Source of the DNA: Chrysemys picta bellii
Taxonomy: Eukaryota > Chordata > Testudines > Emydidae
Assembly: GCF_011386835.1 (NCBI RefSeq)
Contig: NC_088792.1
Coordinates: 235,234,394 to 235,298,393, forward strand
Direction of reading: 5' to 3'
DNA length: 64,000 bases
Part shown: positions 1 to 11,681 of the stretch, piece after piece
How positions within the stretch are numbered: position 1 is the stretch's first letter
How the letters are laid out: the number at the start of each line of letters is the position of its first letter
The notes under the pieces: model-generated
Databases searched by the model: none
What the model saw: the letters and a program-made list of their open reading frames with translations, nothing else
Told to the model about the DNA's origin: nothing
Program-made: the position numbers and the translations under genes

Positions 1-581
1 GAAACTGGTTATGCAAGATCAGTTGCTTGATTAAAGGCATGCTGAATCCAACAGTTGTTTTATATCTGTCACTGATATATAGTTCATGATGATCATATTG
101 GTGTTGATGGTGGATTAATTCCACAGTGACTCATCATCTCCCTCCTTGCTTTTTATCTGCACCTTCTGTGGCTGTTCCTCTTTGACTTTATTCATTACTT
201 GGCAGTGAACATTGTAGTGAAAATGTTGATATAACTCTTGAGGTGTATTTTCTGCATGTTGTAATTTCTGCACTCACCAGTAAAATAGCATCTGTAGGAA
301 GCAAATATGCAGCCCAATGACAAAATGGTAACTGTAGTAGCAAACAACCAACCCCTGGACAACAACTCACAAGGCAATTGATGCTATGCATATTAGAGGA
401 GCTTACTCTTCCATTGTACAGACCAACTGTTTCCAGTAAGCAGCCCGTGGGGTCATCAGAATTACACTGGGCAACGAAATGGCACCAGTAGGGGAACAGA
501 CATGTGTAGATGCAGCAGATCACAGCTACATACAAGCAGGCCTAGCTGGAGCAGCAATAGCAAGAGAGGTATGGGAAATCT
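1..581. other. Non-coding stretch, nothing recognised
   Basis: I see no repeat family, exon or RNA gene here. Short open frames on the minus strand have no recognisable domain and look like chance. Confidence 0.5.
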
Positions 582-589
582 ATCAGCAG

Positions 590-834
590 CAGGGCCGGCT
601 CCAGGCACCAGCTTAACAAGCAGGTGCTTGGGGCGGCCAAGGGAGAGGGGCGGCATGTGCGGCAATTCGGGAGCGGCAGGTCCCTCACTCCCTCTAGGAG
701 CGAAGGACCTGCCGCCGAACTGCCGCCGCCGATCGCAGCTTTTTTTTTTTTTTTCCAATTGCCGCCGCTGGTTGCGATTGCGGCTTTTTTTTGTTTTTTG
801 CTTGGGGCGGCAGAAATGCTGGAGTCAGCCCCTG
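590..834. mobile_element. hAT-type MITE, family A copy 1
   Basis: A 245 bp non-autonomous element with terminal inverted repeats. The left end reads CAGGGCCGGCTCCAGG and the right end is a decayed complement ending in CAGCCCCTG. It is flanked by a perfect 8-bp target duplication, ATCAGCAG, at 582-589 and 835-842. Eight-bp duplications and CAGGG ends are typical of the hAT superfamily. The interior is rich in GCCGCC and GGCGGC tracts and contains two poly-T runs. No transposase is encoded, and the open frames across it are by-products of its GC-rich sequence. Three further copies lie in this window (3546, 31062, 61161). Confidence 0.88.
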
Positions 835-842
835 ATCAGCAG

Positions 843-1278
843 GAAGCCCAGTGTATTCTGGAAGCTGGGGGTATCTGGTCCTGGTGTCATTGCAAGCCTC
901 TCAGATGTGTCTCTACCTTTCAGATTGAGGTGAACCTGACCTGGGATGCCCAAAGTCGAAGCTTTAGTTTGGGCCCATTGCCAGTAAAATCATTTGAGTG
1001 AACACTCTGGTTAGTCTTTGTTGCATTCTTTCCTGGTTGCAAATATTTTATATAAGGTTCTTTTTCTTTAAGTTTATTTGCCTGGGATGATGCCTCAGAG
1101 TTTGATTTCACTCTTACATGTCTGAGGAAAGATGATCTTTGTGAGCATTGTTTGGTGGTGGTGGGTGTTCACTTGTCCTACTGCTTTGCTCCTCCTTTTA
1201 GTGTCAAAGCAACCCTTTTAATGTCAGATAGGCCCCTCTATATCAGTAACGGGGGCTGCCATGAAAACGTTGCATGTG
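843..1278. other. Non-coding stretch, nothing recognised
   Basis: No repeat or coding signal that I can name lies between the family A MITE and the segment with inverted ends at 1279. Confidence 0.4.
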
Positions 1279-1913
1279 TCAGGGACCCACAGCTGAAACC
1301 AGATCCAGCTCACAGCCCCCAGCTGATTCAGTTAATGAACCTGGCCTCCTGATTGGCTGAAGACTTCAGCAGGCACATTCTTAAACCCTGTGGCAGGTCT
1401 AGGTTCCTGGCTCCTCACTAGTGTTCTGAGGCTGTAGCTGTGCTGCTGGTCTTGTTCTCAGCGTGCTCCTGGTTCTTCCTCCTGTCTCTGGTTCCTACTC
1501 CTGACTACTGTCCCTGTCTCTGGCTCCCGGCTCTTTGTTCCTGCTCCCAATCTCCTACTTCTTACTCCCAGTTATTGGCTCCAGCTGATTCTGTGGTTCT
1601 GAACTCTGAGTGCTGGCTCACTCCCTGGACTTGGTATTCAGCTTCTGAGCCTGGGCTCCTGCTTCCTGGCTCTCGACTCTGCCTCGCTCCCTGGACTGAG
1701 TAACCCTGCTTCTGGTTTGGGTTCTGGCCACTAGGCCTGGTCACTCCTGTTCCAACAACTAGATCAACTTCCTGTCCTAACTGTTAGTTAAGGCCTTCCA
1801 CAGTCTGGTCCTTAACAATATGTTCTCAGAATCGGAGTACGAGACCATCTACAGCATCTGTTGACCACAGAGCAAGAGCCCTGTTCATGCTGCTCCCCAA
1901 TGTGGGTCCCTGA
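1279..1913. mobile_element. Unclassified element with 13-bp inverted termini
   Basis: The segment starts with TCAGGGACCCACA (1279-1291) and ends with its exact complement TGTGGGTCCCTGA (1901-1913). The 635 bp interior is pyrimidine-rich, with repeated CTCC, CTGGCT and TTCCTGCTCC motifs, and codes for nothing recognisable. I do not see a target-site duplication, so the termini may be older than the present flanks or the true ends may lie elsewhere. It could be a non-autonomous DNA transposon or an LTR-derived piece. Confidence 0.5.
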
Positions 1914-2655
1914 CCTGGAAACACAGATTGCCAGTGGCAGCAATGAGTCAAGCTATTACTCCAAACTTGTCATGAGCTGTCTCCCCTAAACTGATTCTGA
2001 CAAAAATCACTTCATGTTCCTACTTATCTGATTTGTTTGATATTATTCCTATGAATAAAAGGAATTTTGCATTTTTTTAAACATTAAAACACATTTGTAT
2101 CAGAATATATGGCTTCATGAAATCATATTTTAAGCATATTGTATATGGTCAAACTACAGCCATATTTAGCAGTTAGTCATTAGTGGGGCAATTCAACTTG
2201 GAAGTTAATATTTTAATTTAATTCATAGTTTTCAGAGGGTTTGCTCCTTTCCACTAAAGTCAATGGAAGGCTTGCTTTTTTTAAATGTGGAGCAGGATGA
2301 GAGCCATAAAATGGGAGCTTATATGCCTGAATCTTGAAGGGTAGAAAGCCTTCTTATCTACCACTGAGAGCAGATGGCGCTCAGCACATTGTGGGGTTAG
2401 GCTACAAGTCCCAAAACACACATGAAGATCTTCCTTATTGGTCGCATGATGTTGATTTTTTTCCAGCAAGTAAATGTTTATGAAGAACATTTATCTGCTA
2501 GTAAAGGCTTTATGGTGTCTGCCGCACAAAATAGCTAGAGTGGGATAAATGATTCACAGCCACTGATATATTTTGTGTATTTAGCTGCTTATTCTGCTCC
2601 TGACATGTTCATAAGCAGAGTGTAATTTTTTCAAATTGATTTAGCATGTGAGTGT
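1914..2655. other. AT-rich non-coding stretch
   Basis: The stretch is AT-rich with no recognisable element. The short minus-strand frame near 2281-2490 has no domain features. Confidence 0.4.
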
Positions 2656-2660
2656 ATTTA

Positions 2661-2766
2661 GGGCCAGATTCTTCCACCTGTATATCCAGTAGGCCCTTAC
2701 TCTGGCAGTCCCATTAAAGTCACTGGGGGTACTTCTGAGCATAAATGTGGCAAAATCTGACCCTCA
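2661..2766. repeat. Old interspersed repeat, 'GGGCCAGATTC' family
   Basis: The segment begins GGGCCAGATTCTTCC, has a central CCATTAAAGTCACTGGGGGTA and ends in a near-complement (AAAATCTGACCCTC), so it is roughly palindromic. Similar sequence recurs at several places in the window (for example 33051, 49130, 58375). I recognise the pattern as common in reptile and bird genomes but cannot name the family. Confidence 0.45.
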
Positions 2767-2769
2767 ATG

Positions 2770-3430
2770 AATTTGTGTGCAATTTTGCTGCCCCTCTGTG
2801 GATTGATCATAAACAGTTCACTGTGGTAATTCAGTGCTCAATATTTAGTACTTGAGCCATGTTGTTTTGTTGTGTTTTGTCACATGGTACTGTTTCTTTT
2901 ATCATATAGAGCTCCAGTTGTCTGACAATCAGAAGGAAACCTGACTAATCACCTGGGGGCTTTGAATATCTCAGGGGGAGGAAACGGATAAACAGGATTT
3001 AGAGTATTTTAAAAAATGTTAAACTCTTTCTTTTCTGGACCAGGAAGGCTTTGCCCAAGGCATAATTCACAACAAAATAAGACCTCAGTAATATGTATTA
3101 GCTGGCTACAGCTTACGTTGCATTCACATAATGTAATTGTATGTGTGGTCCAAGCTGAGAAAATCATGGCTGTGTCCTTGTCTGGCTAACAATTCCCTCA
3201 GTGCCATGGTATTGGCAAGGGCTTTTGAGAATTCTGTCCCCATGCTGCATTAAGCAGTGGCTTAGTTGGAGAGTGGGATTTTCAGAAGTGCCTAAGTCAC
3301 TTAGGAATACATGTTCCATTGAATTTCAATGAAACACGTACTCACTTTTGACCATCCCACCCATGGTCCCTACATCAGAGCCCACTGTCTAAGAGAACAA
3401 AAACATACCCATCTAAGGAATCTTATATGA
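2770..3430. other. Non-coding stretch, nothing recognised
   Basis: No coding or repeat signal that I can support. Confidence 0.4.
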
Positions 3431-3865
3431 CCCCTATTACTACAGTATCTGAGCACTTCAGTTTTTAGTGTATTTAGCCTCACAACATCCCTGTGAAGAA
3501 GGAAACTATTGTCCACATTTTACACCTGGAGAACCGCGCCACAGACAGGGCCAGCTCCAGGGTTTTGGCCACCCCAAGAAGCCAAAAAAAGCCGCGATCG
3601 CGATCTGCGGCGGCACTTCGGCGGGAGGTCCTTCGCTCCGAGCGGGAGTGAGGGACCGTCCGCCGAATTGCCGCCGAATTGGTGGACCTGCCGCCCCCCT
3701 CCGGAGTGGCCGCCCCAAGCACCTGCTTGCCAAGCTGGTGCCTGGAGCTGGCCTTGGCCACAGAGACTAAGTGACTTGCCTGAAGTCTGTGGCTGAGTGG
3801 GGAGTTGAACCCAGGTCTCTCAAGTCAGCACCCTCACCACTGGCCCAACATTCCTCTTTACATGT
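3431..3865 (-). repeat. MIR-like SINE, interrupted by a MITE
   Basis: On the minus strand this matches the general MIR pattern. The plus strand carries ATTTTACACCTGGAGAA, then AGACTAAGTGACTTGCCTGA and GAGTTGAACCCAGGTCTC, the last corresponding to the tRNA-like box B end. The hAT MITE at 3546-3756 splits it, and removing that insertion plus one copy of GCCACAGA gives a continuous SINE. Confidence 0.7.
3546..3756. mobile_element. hAT-type MITE, family A copy 2 (inside a MIR)
   Basis: A 211 bp element in the opposite orientation to copy 1. Left end CAGGGCCAGCTCCAGG, right end CCTGGAGCTGGCCTTG, flanked by an exact 8-bp duplication GCCACAGA at 3538-3545 and 3757-3764. The interior has the same GCCGCC, CGCGATCGC and AAGCACCTGCTTG blocks as the other copies. 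It inserted into an older MIR-like SINE, which gives the relative order of the two events. Confidence 0.92.
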
Positions 3866-6255
3866 GAGGGAGAAGGATGAAATATATAAAACATATACTT
3901 TTACTATCTGTGCATTTTGTTTTCTACTCTATGCTTTGGGCCACTATGCTTGAAATGGAAACTACATAAAAAGATACCAACCAGAGGAAAGCTGAGCACT
4001 CTGACTTCATGCTTCCACGTGAAAGTTGCAGATCTGAGCCTTGAGCTCAGTCCCTCATACTTCAGGAGCAACACTGTGGTGTATGTCATGCTGCTGGGTA
4101 ACCGAGAGAGTGATTTGTTTTTCTGCAGTAATGAACCCTGCTGACTCTCCCCTGGAGTGGAATTAGATTCCTGAGGAAGACTTGGGCTGTGGATGTGCTG
4201 CTGAGCATTTGCTAAAATTTCCCATGGTTGCTACCCTCAGTTTAGCATCGTTGGGAGTGCTAGTACAGATAGGTCTGCAAGAGGCTCCCAGCATTTTAAC
4301 TACTGTCATTTAACTCTGTTCAGATTAGATCTACACAGCACAGTGCTTAAAATATTGTTAGTCCCTTCTCTACACTAGTGCTCTCACTATTGTTGTAGCT
4401 GATTGGAAATAAGACCTTGTCTACTTTTTTAGCAAAAATTCCCTTTCTTGTTCGTGAGGGAGGGTGCCCTATATGGTGATGCAGAACCTATTTTAAATAA
4501 GGAACCATGGCACGCTGTTGGATGTCTTTTGCTGTTCCATGTCAGGCTGCAGGAATAAGTGGGAAAAGGGCTGTACTATTACTTTGTATTGCAATAAATC
4601 ATTTACAAACACAGGGGAATGTGTGTAGCTTTCATGAATGACTATGTGGATGAACCTTTAGAACTGCTGGCAATGTCCTAATTGGGTAAACTCTTGGTTA
4701 ATTTCACCATGTTGGGCAGGTCAAACGGAAGCCAGATAGCAGACACTGAGGGTGGGTGGGGGGGAAATGGGGTTGCTTACCAGAGTCTAAAGATTGTTTA
4801 AGTGTCTGATTAAGATACTTTCAATTTCATTAAAAGCGGAAACCTGTTTTAATAAGGTTTTTGGGCTTTCTCGAGTCACAGGCGAAAGAAAAACTTACCA
4901 TGGCCTCTATATGTTGTCCCCCATCTGCATGAGATTATACACCATGATGTCCTGTCAATCATGCAATGTATGATTTGTGTTGCCAGAGGAATTGTTTGGA
5001 CAGAGAGGGGAGATTTAATTAAAGAACAAAATTCCTCCAGGAAAAAAAATGCTCTATATTAGTGTCAAACTGTCTCTTCCCAGCACTGCTAAGTATAGGA
5101 TGTGAATTAAATATTTAATTTGATGGAACTGAGGTTATTAAAATCATACAAAAGTAGAGCTATTTAAATTTTTGCCTTCAGGCCCTATGAATTTTGCTCT
5201 CTCCTATAATTATATTTCCTCTATACATAATTCGCTTCTCCCTGCTCCTCTCTTACTACCATCTGTTTCCTCCACCCCTCTGGGGGCTGGATCCTGCAAG
5301 CTCTCTCTTCCTCTCCTCCCTTCTCCATTAACTTCAGTGGGAATGCAGGATTGGGTCCTGGAAGCTGACATGCTAGGTAAAGACACTTAATTTCAAGCTC
5401 TAGCAAATACTGCATAACAACCGGTGCAAACAGTTAGTAAACCCCTACTTGTTTCACAGTGGCCCTGGATTCTCAAAAGCTGGTGCTAAAAAAAGATGTG
5501 TGGAATATGATCCTGTATGCCATCAACTCCCTAGGAGACTGCAAGAGGGACACAGGAGAACTCAAACATAAGTAGAGTGAGTCTCCTTGCAATGGTCCTA
5601 GTTAACACATTTGTACAATAAAAAGGAGGTAATGAGAGAAAGCGGATATGCGTATTTGATGCTGATGGAAACTGTGTGCCTATTTCATTGGCAATACTAG
5701 TCAAGAATGATTTGTCCATGGAAAAAATGACAGTTGTAATATAGCCAAGGCCTTTGCAAGCTGTAGTGCCAGCTGTGTAGACCTGCTTGGGGCTGTAAGT
5801 GGACCATCTGAGCAAGTTGCAAGAAAATCTCTGCAAACGTGTTTCATGAATTAGGCTCTGTGTCTTCTGCCAGAACTCTTTCCATATCAACTGTCTGCTT
5901 TTTCATCAGAAGTACTCTTTGTCCCTCTTCGGGCTGATGACCAACTTGTTAAAGATGGCAATATGGGGAAACAATGTCAGCTATACTCAGCTAGGATGTA
6001 TTGAAATAGAACATTTTGGATTGTGCAGTATTGAAGAGGCCTGGTTTTGGGAGTACATCACGTGGCTTAGTCACACTCAGTGAGTGACAGACTTTAAAAA
6101 GACTAACCCTTTGGTTTGGATAAGCACCAGGAGTTTGGATGTCTATCTGTCCAAAGCTCATCCAAACCCAACCATCTTCTATTTCCTTTTTCTCATGTTT
6201 GTGACTGCATCCTATTCACCCCAATCTCCTGTTGTCCTCTCTTTCCATCCTCTTG
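3866..6255. other. Non-coding stretch, mostly unique-looking
   Basis: No exon or identifiable element. Around 5285-5365 a short stretch (GGATCCTGCA ... CATTAACTTCAGTGGGA ... GATTGGGTCCTG) resembles the palindromic interspersed repeat seen at 2661. The rest is AT-rich with no structure I can name. Confidence 0.4.
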
Positions 6256-6256
6256 A

Positions 6257-6314
6257 ACACCATGATGATGACCTCCTGAGGTTCCTTCCAATCCTGATAT
6301 TCTATGATCCTCTC
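6257..6314 (+). repeat. CR1 or CR1-tailed SINE 3' end fragment
   Basis: The short block GATGACCTCCTGAGGTTCC, followed shortly by CCTGATATTCTATGAT, is the 3' tail seen complete at the end of the CR1 copy at 17560-18932. Turtle tRNA-derived SINEs borrow the same CR1 tail, so a fragment this short cannot be assigned to one or the other. Confidence 0.65.
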
Positions 6315-6319
6315 TCCAG

Positions 6320-9300
6320 TCTTGTCTCTGTGAATTTCCCCATTGGGCTTCAGGATCCCAGTAACATTTTACTTGTGGGTGCATGTGGACCCAGGCTCTC
6401 AGCAACCTCCTTCACAGGACTCTAGTTTTGTTGTGGCAGTCTCTCAGATAAGATATGGCTCCTTTTAATAAGTGTCTTGTACACAGAGAGGTGTGCTGTG
6501 TCATGGCATTGCAGAGTGTGTTGTGCACTATTAGATTGAGTTGAGCATACCCAGACCACATCTGAGGGACTGCCACACTTACAACCATCTGCAATTTTAT
6601 TAACAAAGGGTGGTGGCAAATGAGCTTTAAGGATGGTGGGCACTTGACTTAAGTGAACATTATTCTTCCTATTAAAAGACAGGCTGCTGAGTTGCTCACC
6701 AGAAAACCTTTGTGACTGCAACGGAAAGAGAGCAAGAAAGCAAAGGAGAGACCTTTGAAATCATGTCAAGAATGTTTTTTCAGCGTGAGTGCATCTAAAA
6801 ACTGTATCAGTTACCCTCTAGCCCTTGAGGATTTGGGTTCCCTTTCAGCTGGAGGCATATACAAATACTGGTAATGCTTCCTATTGTTAGAAATACTTCC
6901 AAGTTTGTTTAGATGGCAGGAACTTTTAAATTTATATTTTTACCCTCCCTGAAATCTGTGAACCATAATCAACGGGGTAAGGTCCTGTAGGAAAATACCT
7001 GAGAAGAAACACTGAAAGATTGTGGGATTTGTTTCACAGTCCAGCAACTTTAATGTGTGTGGTAAGTAGCCAACAGCCGCTTCAGTTCAGCACTCTGTAC
7101 TGTAATTAGCTTTAAAGAGCTCTGACAAGCTCAATAATTCACCCATTGATCTTTCACATCCATTATTTTATATCTCGGGGTGTCTGGAATCTAGAATTAA
7201 TGAGCAAATTACCTAGACTGTGTCCCAAGAGATCATCAGTTCCTTTCTTAAAAGGAAGGAGAACATGTCTATCTCGTTCAGGTTTTAGATAAGTTACTTG
7301 TCACCCAACAGGCTGCGGTTGGCAGGGACCAGCTACAGGGAAGTTCGTGCCACGCTCATCACTATTAATTTTAGCCAGCACTATGCTCTCTTTAGGCACC
7401 CACTGATCTGTATAAATCTCAGATGCTGACCTACTCTGTTCTCTGCTTAAAGGCTTTTGGCATGAATGTGTCTTTCTGAAAGCTTTGTTTGCTGGCCAGT
7501 GCAGATGAATTGAGGGTGCATGGCAAGGGAGGAGGGGATGGCATATCAATGCTTAATCGGGTCAAGTGAAGGACGAAAGGTAGGTGGCAAATCAGACACT
7601 GACTTTTTCTGTTGGAGTCACAGCTGGCTTTCCACACGGCAGAGGGCGTAGCCACTGGGGGTTTGTTCACACATGGGCAAGTGCACTGCCTCCCATCCAG
7701 AGTATGTCCATAGTTTCCTAGACTAGAATATTTGTGCCATTTCACACAATCTGATCACCATCCCAGTAGCTACCATTAGGTATATAAATATCTAAAAGTG
7801 TATTAATAAATGGATGGCTGCAGAAGATTAACAACTAGTCTGTCAGTTTGCCTTAAGGAATCTCAACCCCCTAAACTAACTAGTGCACACCTTGGTACAT
7901 GTTTACTGTGCTTTTAAAAATTTATGAGGCAGCCTCCAATATGGTATCAAGATGCCAATTAAACAATACAATAAGAACTTACCCCAATAGAGAAGTGATT
8001 AATATTTCTCTTCTATACCAACTCCTGTCATCCAGCATACCTCCTGTCTTCCCTCAGCCTCCCGCACAAAACTGGAACTAGGGGTATAACCACCAAGAAG
8101 AAGAAAACACAAACACCTCTCTCCCTCCCTCCCCAGAAACAGAGAGCCAACAAGTAGGATTACTCAGGGCCAAATGTTAAATAAATACAAGCAGGCATAT
8201 GTGCCTGTAAACCAGAGGGAGTGAGTTTAACTTGCGCTCTGGAGTAGCAGAATAGTGGATTGTAACAAGAAAAGCTATTGCCAGGAGGGTATAAGATAAA
8301 GCAGGCCCCTTTTATCACCAGGGTCTACTCTTTTACACATACAGTTGGGTGCTTTTCTAGTTACAACCCCATCCTTCTGCCTCATCAATGACTAAAGTGC
8401 ACTCTCTGGACCTGATTCATGCTCATGGACGTAGGGTGGATGCAAACTTCCAGGGGGAATTTGTGGTAGGAAAAACAACCTACAGGGAGGGCAGTACTTT
8501 AAACTAACACGAGGACATGTGCCTGGAAGCCTATTCCCATTTCCTTCCAGCCAGCCCTGTCCACTTTCAGGCCTTTTGGGCTCCCTGATGGTATAGATAG
8601 CTTGTGCTGCCATGCTGCAGGTGGACATTCTGCTGCCAAAGGCCCACAGTCTGGTTTCCACCAGCTTCTCTGGGCCATGTTGCAGTCATTTACCAGTGTC
8701 ACCTTTGAATTTTTCACCCCCACCCCCTGCACTTCACACTGGAGCTTAACGGCAGAAGCACTTGCCTGGCACATCCTACACCTATGTCTAGCAAAGGATG
8801 CTGGACAGGGTATTCATAGGAATGAAATGTCTGTTGTGGAATCTACGCTGAAAATTCCTCTGTGAGTTAGTTCACAAAGCTTAGTCTGAGAAACGCTTCC
8901 CGATTTTGTTACAGAGATGACCTCAGTCTATTGTCCACTTCAAGGTTTTCTTTTTCTCATTCTTAGGACGACTGGTGAAGTGACATTTCAGTATCTGTTA
9001 ATATAAGCCCACACAGGTAAAAATAATGTGTGATCACTTATTATTGAAGTAGTTCCTTAAAATGTTCATGTATCTGTTTTCTTATGAGGTGGAAAGACAC
9101 TAGTTCTACCCTGTGAGGATTACTACAAAATATCAACAAAAATTTGTTGGAATTTTTCAATGAACTTAACTTGACTGCATTGGTATCCCTTTTGTGCTCA
9201 CTTTCAATAATTTTCTTACAAACCAATTCACTGGCAGCTATATTACATGAGTGAACATAAAAGGACAGGATTTCTGAAAGGCTAATCTTGCAGGATACTT

Positions 9301-9486
9301 TCACGCAGCAAATTTCAAATTGATAATTACAAGTACTTGCACTGGAAACTTGATTCTCAGATCATGCAAAACTTGGGTTTGGAAGTTTTCTACCAAAAGC
9401 TACACAATCCCCCTGGTTTTACCTGAAAGTTGAGTCAGGTTCACTTACGGTCCAGTTAAAACTCCTCCGACTTTCAGCTAGGAGGG
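6320..9486. other. Non-coding stretch, nothing recognised
   Basis: About 3.2 kb without an element I can identify. Several 60-100 codon frames occur on both strands but none shows domain composition, repeats or splice context that would support a gene. Confidence 0.4.
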
Positions 9487-9491
9487 GAGAT

Positions 9492-10197
9492 GTGACGTAG
9501 GGGGGATTTTCCCTTGTTATGTTGTATGTGAGCCTATGTGAGTCTAACTGTTTTGCATGAATGCTGTGTGTGCTTCAGTTTCCCTTTGTATTGCACCAAC
9601 GTCTAGGTGGTGGGAATAAGGGTATGTGACTTTTGCGGGGATACTCCAGCTGCCTGCATGGATGCTATGGCTGCCCCTTCATAACCTGAGACCCAGGACG
9701 GGGATGTGACCAGGTGACTCTTGGCCCAGGAAGCAAGACAAAGGCCGGAGGAGGAACAAGGGGCAGGGCAGGGGAAGCGAGTCTGTCTCGCCACAGGGGG
9801 AGAGCCAGAGCCCTGGCTCTGGGCTCCCCTCCCCCCACAAGATGGACTTTGCTGAAAGTCACTGATTTCTGTGCTAACAAGTTCTGTCCTACGCTGTGTT
9901 CCTGTTGACTAATAAACCTTCTGTTTTACCGGCTGTCTGAGAGTCACATCTGACTGCGGAGTTGGGGTGCAGGGCCCTCTGGCTTCCCCAGGAGCCCCAC
10001 CTGGGAGGACTCGCTGAGGGAAGTGCACGGTGTAGAAGGAGCTGCTGAATGCTCTGAGGTCAGACCCAGGAAGGTCAAAGCTGTGTAAGCTTCTTGCCTT
10101 GGAGACACTATGCTCAGAGAGGAGGCATGTTCCCCCAGAGTTCTGGCTGGCTTCATATGGAGTAGTTCCAGAGCATCGCCTTGGTGACTCCATGACA
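9492..10197 (+). repeat. 5' LTR of Gmr1-like retrotransposon
   Basis: A 706 bp direct repeat that starts TGTGACGTAG and ends CTCCATGACA (TG...CA ends). It matches the 3' LTR at 14791-15489 along its length, with scattered substitutions and small indels. It contains an AATAAA signal just after 9909 (GACTAATAAACC). The flanks are GGAGA on the left and GGAAA beyond the right LTR, a possible imperfect 5-bp target duplication. Confidence 0.9.
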
Positions 10198-10467
10198 ACT
10201 GGTGAAAGACGTGGGATAAACTGCACCCCGTGGACAGAACATCCTGCAGTAAGTGACTGGGGAGCAGTAAAACGAAGGGGGATTAGCGAGAGATGGGTGT
10301 GCTGAAGAGTCTGAAAGGTGCAGTTCCAGGCGGTGGGGGAGCCTATGGCTTAACCCTGAGAGAGGTGGACGCCCGAGAAGTACTGTCGCACTGAAGGGGT
10401 TCCTCCCAGAGATCGTGGGGAACTGAGAGAGCACAGGCCTGTGAGTCCATGACCACTTGGGAACAGC

Positions 10468-11204
10468 ATGGAGATAGTTATAGGCTATCTCCTTAAGAAG
10501 GACATTATGGGGCTGTGCAGAGAGAGAGGGCTGCGCATTGAAAAGTTCACTAAGGCGCAGCTGATTGCTCAGTTGGAAGAGGAGGATTGCTCTAAGGAGC
10601 TGGTTCCTGACCCAGCTGGGGCTGTGAGAGAGCCTGGGAGCAGCCAGGCAGCCCCAGGGCTCGCATCGGATCCTGACCCAGCTGGGGCGCGAGAGAAGCT
10701 GGGAGCAGCCGGCGTCCCAGAGACCCATGTCAGCGATCAGCAGGGGGTCTCCACTGGGTTCTCCGTCAGTGGATCTGAGACGGATGGAATTGTAGCTGAG
10801 ATTGAAGGAGTCAGAGGACCATGAGAGACAGGGAAGGCATGAAGCAGAACAGCAGGAGAGACACAGGGAACATGTGGGAACACAGGGAACTGATGATGGC
10901 TGAGTTGAGAAGCAGAAGGACCTGTCCAGGGGTGAGTGGGGATGAACCATGGGATACCAATTCTGCAGGGAACCTCGACACTAAATTGCTGCCCCAGGTT
11001 AAGGAGGGCAAAGATATAGATGCCTGTCTCGCGGCCTTTGGGAAGGCTGGCAATTGGAACCAGGCTGGCCCTGCAGAAAGGCTCCGGTGTCTAGATCCCT
11101 TCCTGGGTCTTAAGGCCATAGAGCTATTTAGCCAGATGGGTGGGGTGGCAGACTGGCTCCCACTATATATGGCTGTGTGGACTTTCCTGGGCTCAGGCCC
11201 CTAG
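10468..11204 (+). pseudogene. Gag pseudogene of the Gmr1-like element
   Basis: The first open part (10468-10824, 118 codons) starts MEIVIGYLLKKDIMGLC and contains a SAP-like helix-turn-helix (GLRIEKFTKAQLIAQLEEED) followed by a Pro/Ala/Gly-rich stretch with two DPAGA-type repeats. A second frame (10821-11204) continues with a charged, Arg/Glu-rich segment and then a capsid-like block (LPQVKEGKDIDACLAAFGKA ... ERLRCLDPFLGLKAIELFSQ). This is the position and style of the gag capsid N-domain from which SCAN domains are thought to derive. The two frames overlap by four bases and differ by a frameshift. The capsid ends early compared with intact gag and no Cys-His zinc knuckle is visible, so this is a truncated, non-functional gag. 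The assignment to gag rests on position and composition, with the family name inferred. Confidence 0.7.
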
Positions 11205-11214
11205 GATCCCCAGT

Positions 11215-11500
11215 GGGAGTGGAAGGTGGTGATCAATGGGGAGACATTCCTGGGGTGGCAAGATCCTGGGACAGAGAGAACTGTTGTCAGGCCCTGGGTA
11301 GTGCAGCCTCACCAGATGCTGAGGGGCTGTGTGACCGGGGTGGAGGTCCCAGGGATGAAGCCCCTCACCCTGCCTATGGCCTAAATCCCTGTGCAGACAC
11401 AGGAAGGGTTGGGCTGGCTGGTAGTTGGGGTTTTCCAAGATATCAGCTGTGACCTCCTGCTGGGGAATGGCTTGTCTATTTGGGACAGGATCCAGGCCCT
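11215..11500 (+). pseudogene. Retroelement aspartic protease remnant
   Basis: The plus-strand frame through 11224-11300 reads VVINGETFLGWQDPGTERTV, which fits the retropepsin active-site region where D-T/S-G is expected. Here the triplet is D-P-G (bases 11262-11270), a change that would abolish catalysis. Further on, the same frame has a stop and then a GWLVVGVFQDISCDLLLGNG-like strand, matching the C-terminal half of the family with its ILG-like motif altered. Its place between gag and integrase is as expected. It is short and stop-containing, so clearly a pseudogene. Confidence 0.6.
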
Positions 11501-11681
11501 GCTCCTGTAACGGCCGAAGATTTGAATTTGAATCCAGGGAACCAATCGGCTGAGACTGAAGCAGTCAGCGAAAATGCAAATGACCTGGCTGGCAGGGGGG
11601 AGGAGCTGCTAAGCTCAGGATACCTCCGGTCATAACCAGAGCCCTGGAGCTGAGTGGGACAGAGGGATACTTCCCACCCCC

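Noticed and set aside
10153..10950. 265-codon minus-strand open frame
   Set aside because: It is antisense to the 5' LTR end and gag of the LTR retrotransposon, and its Ser/Leu/Pro-rich translation has no domain.
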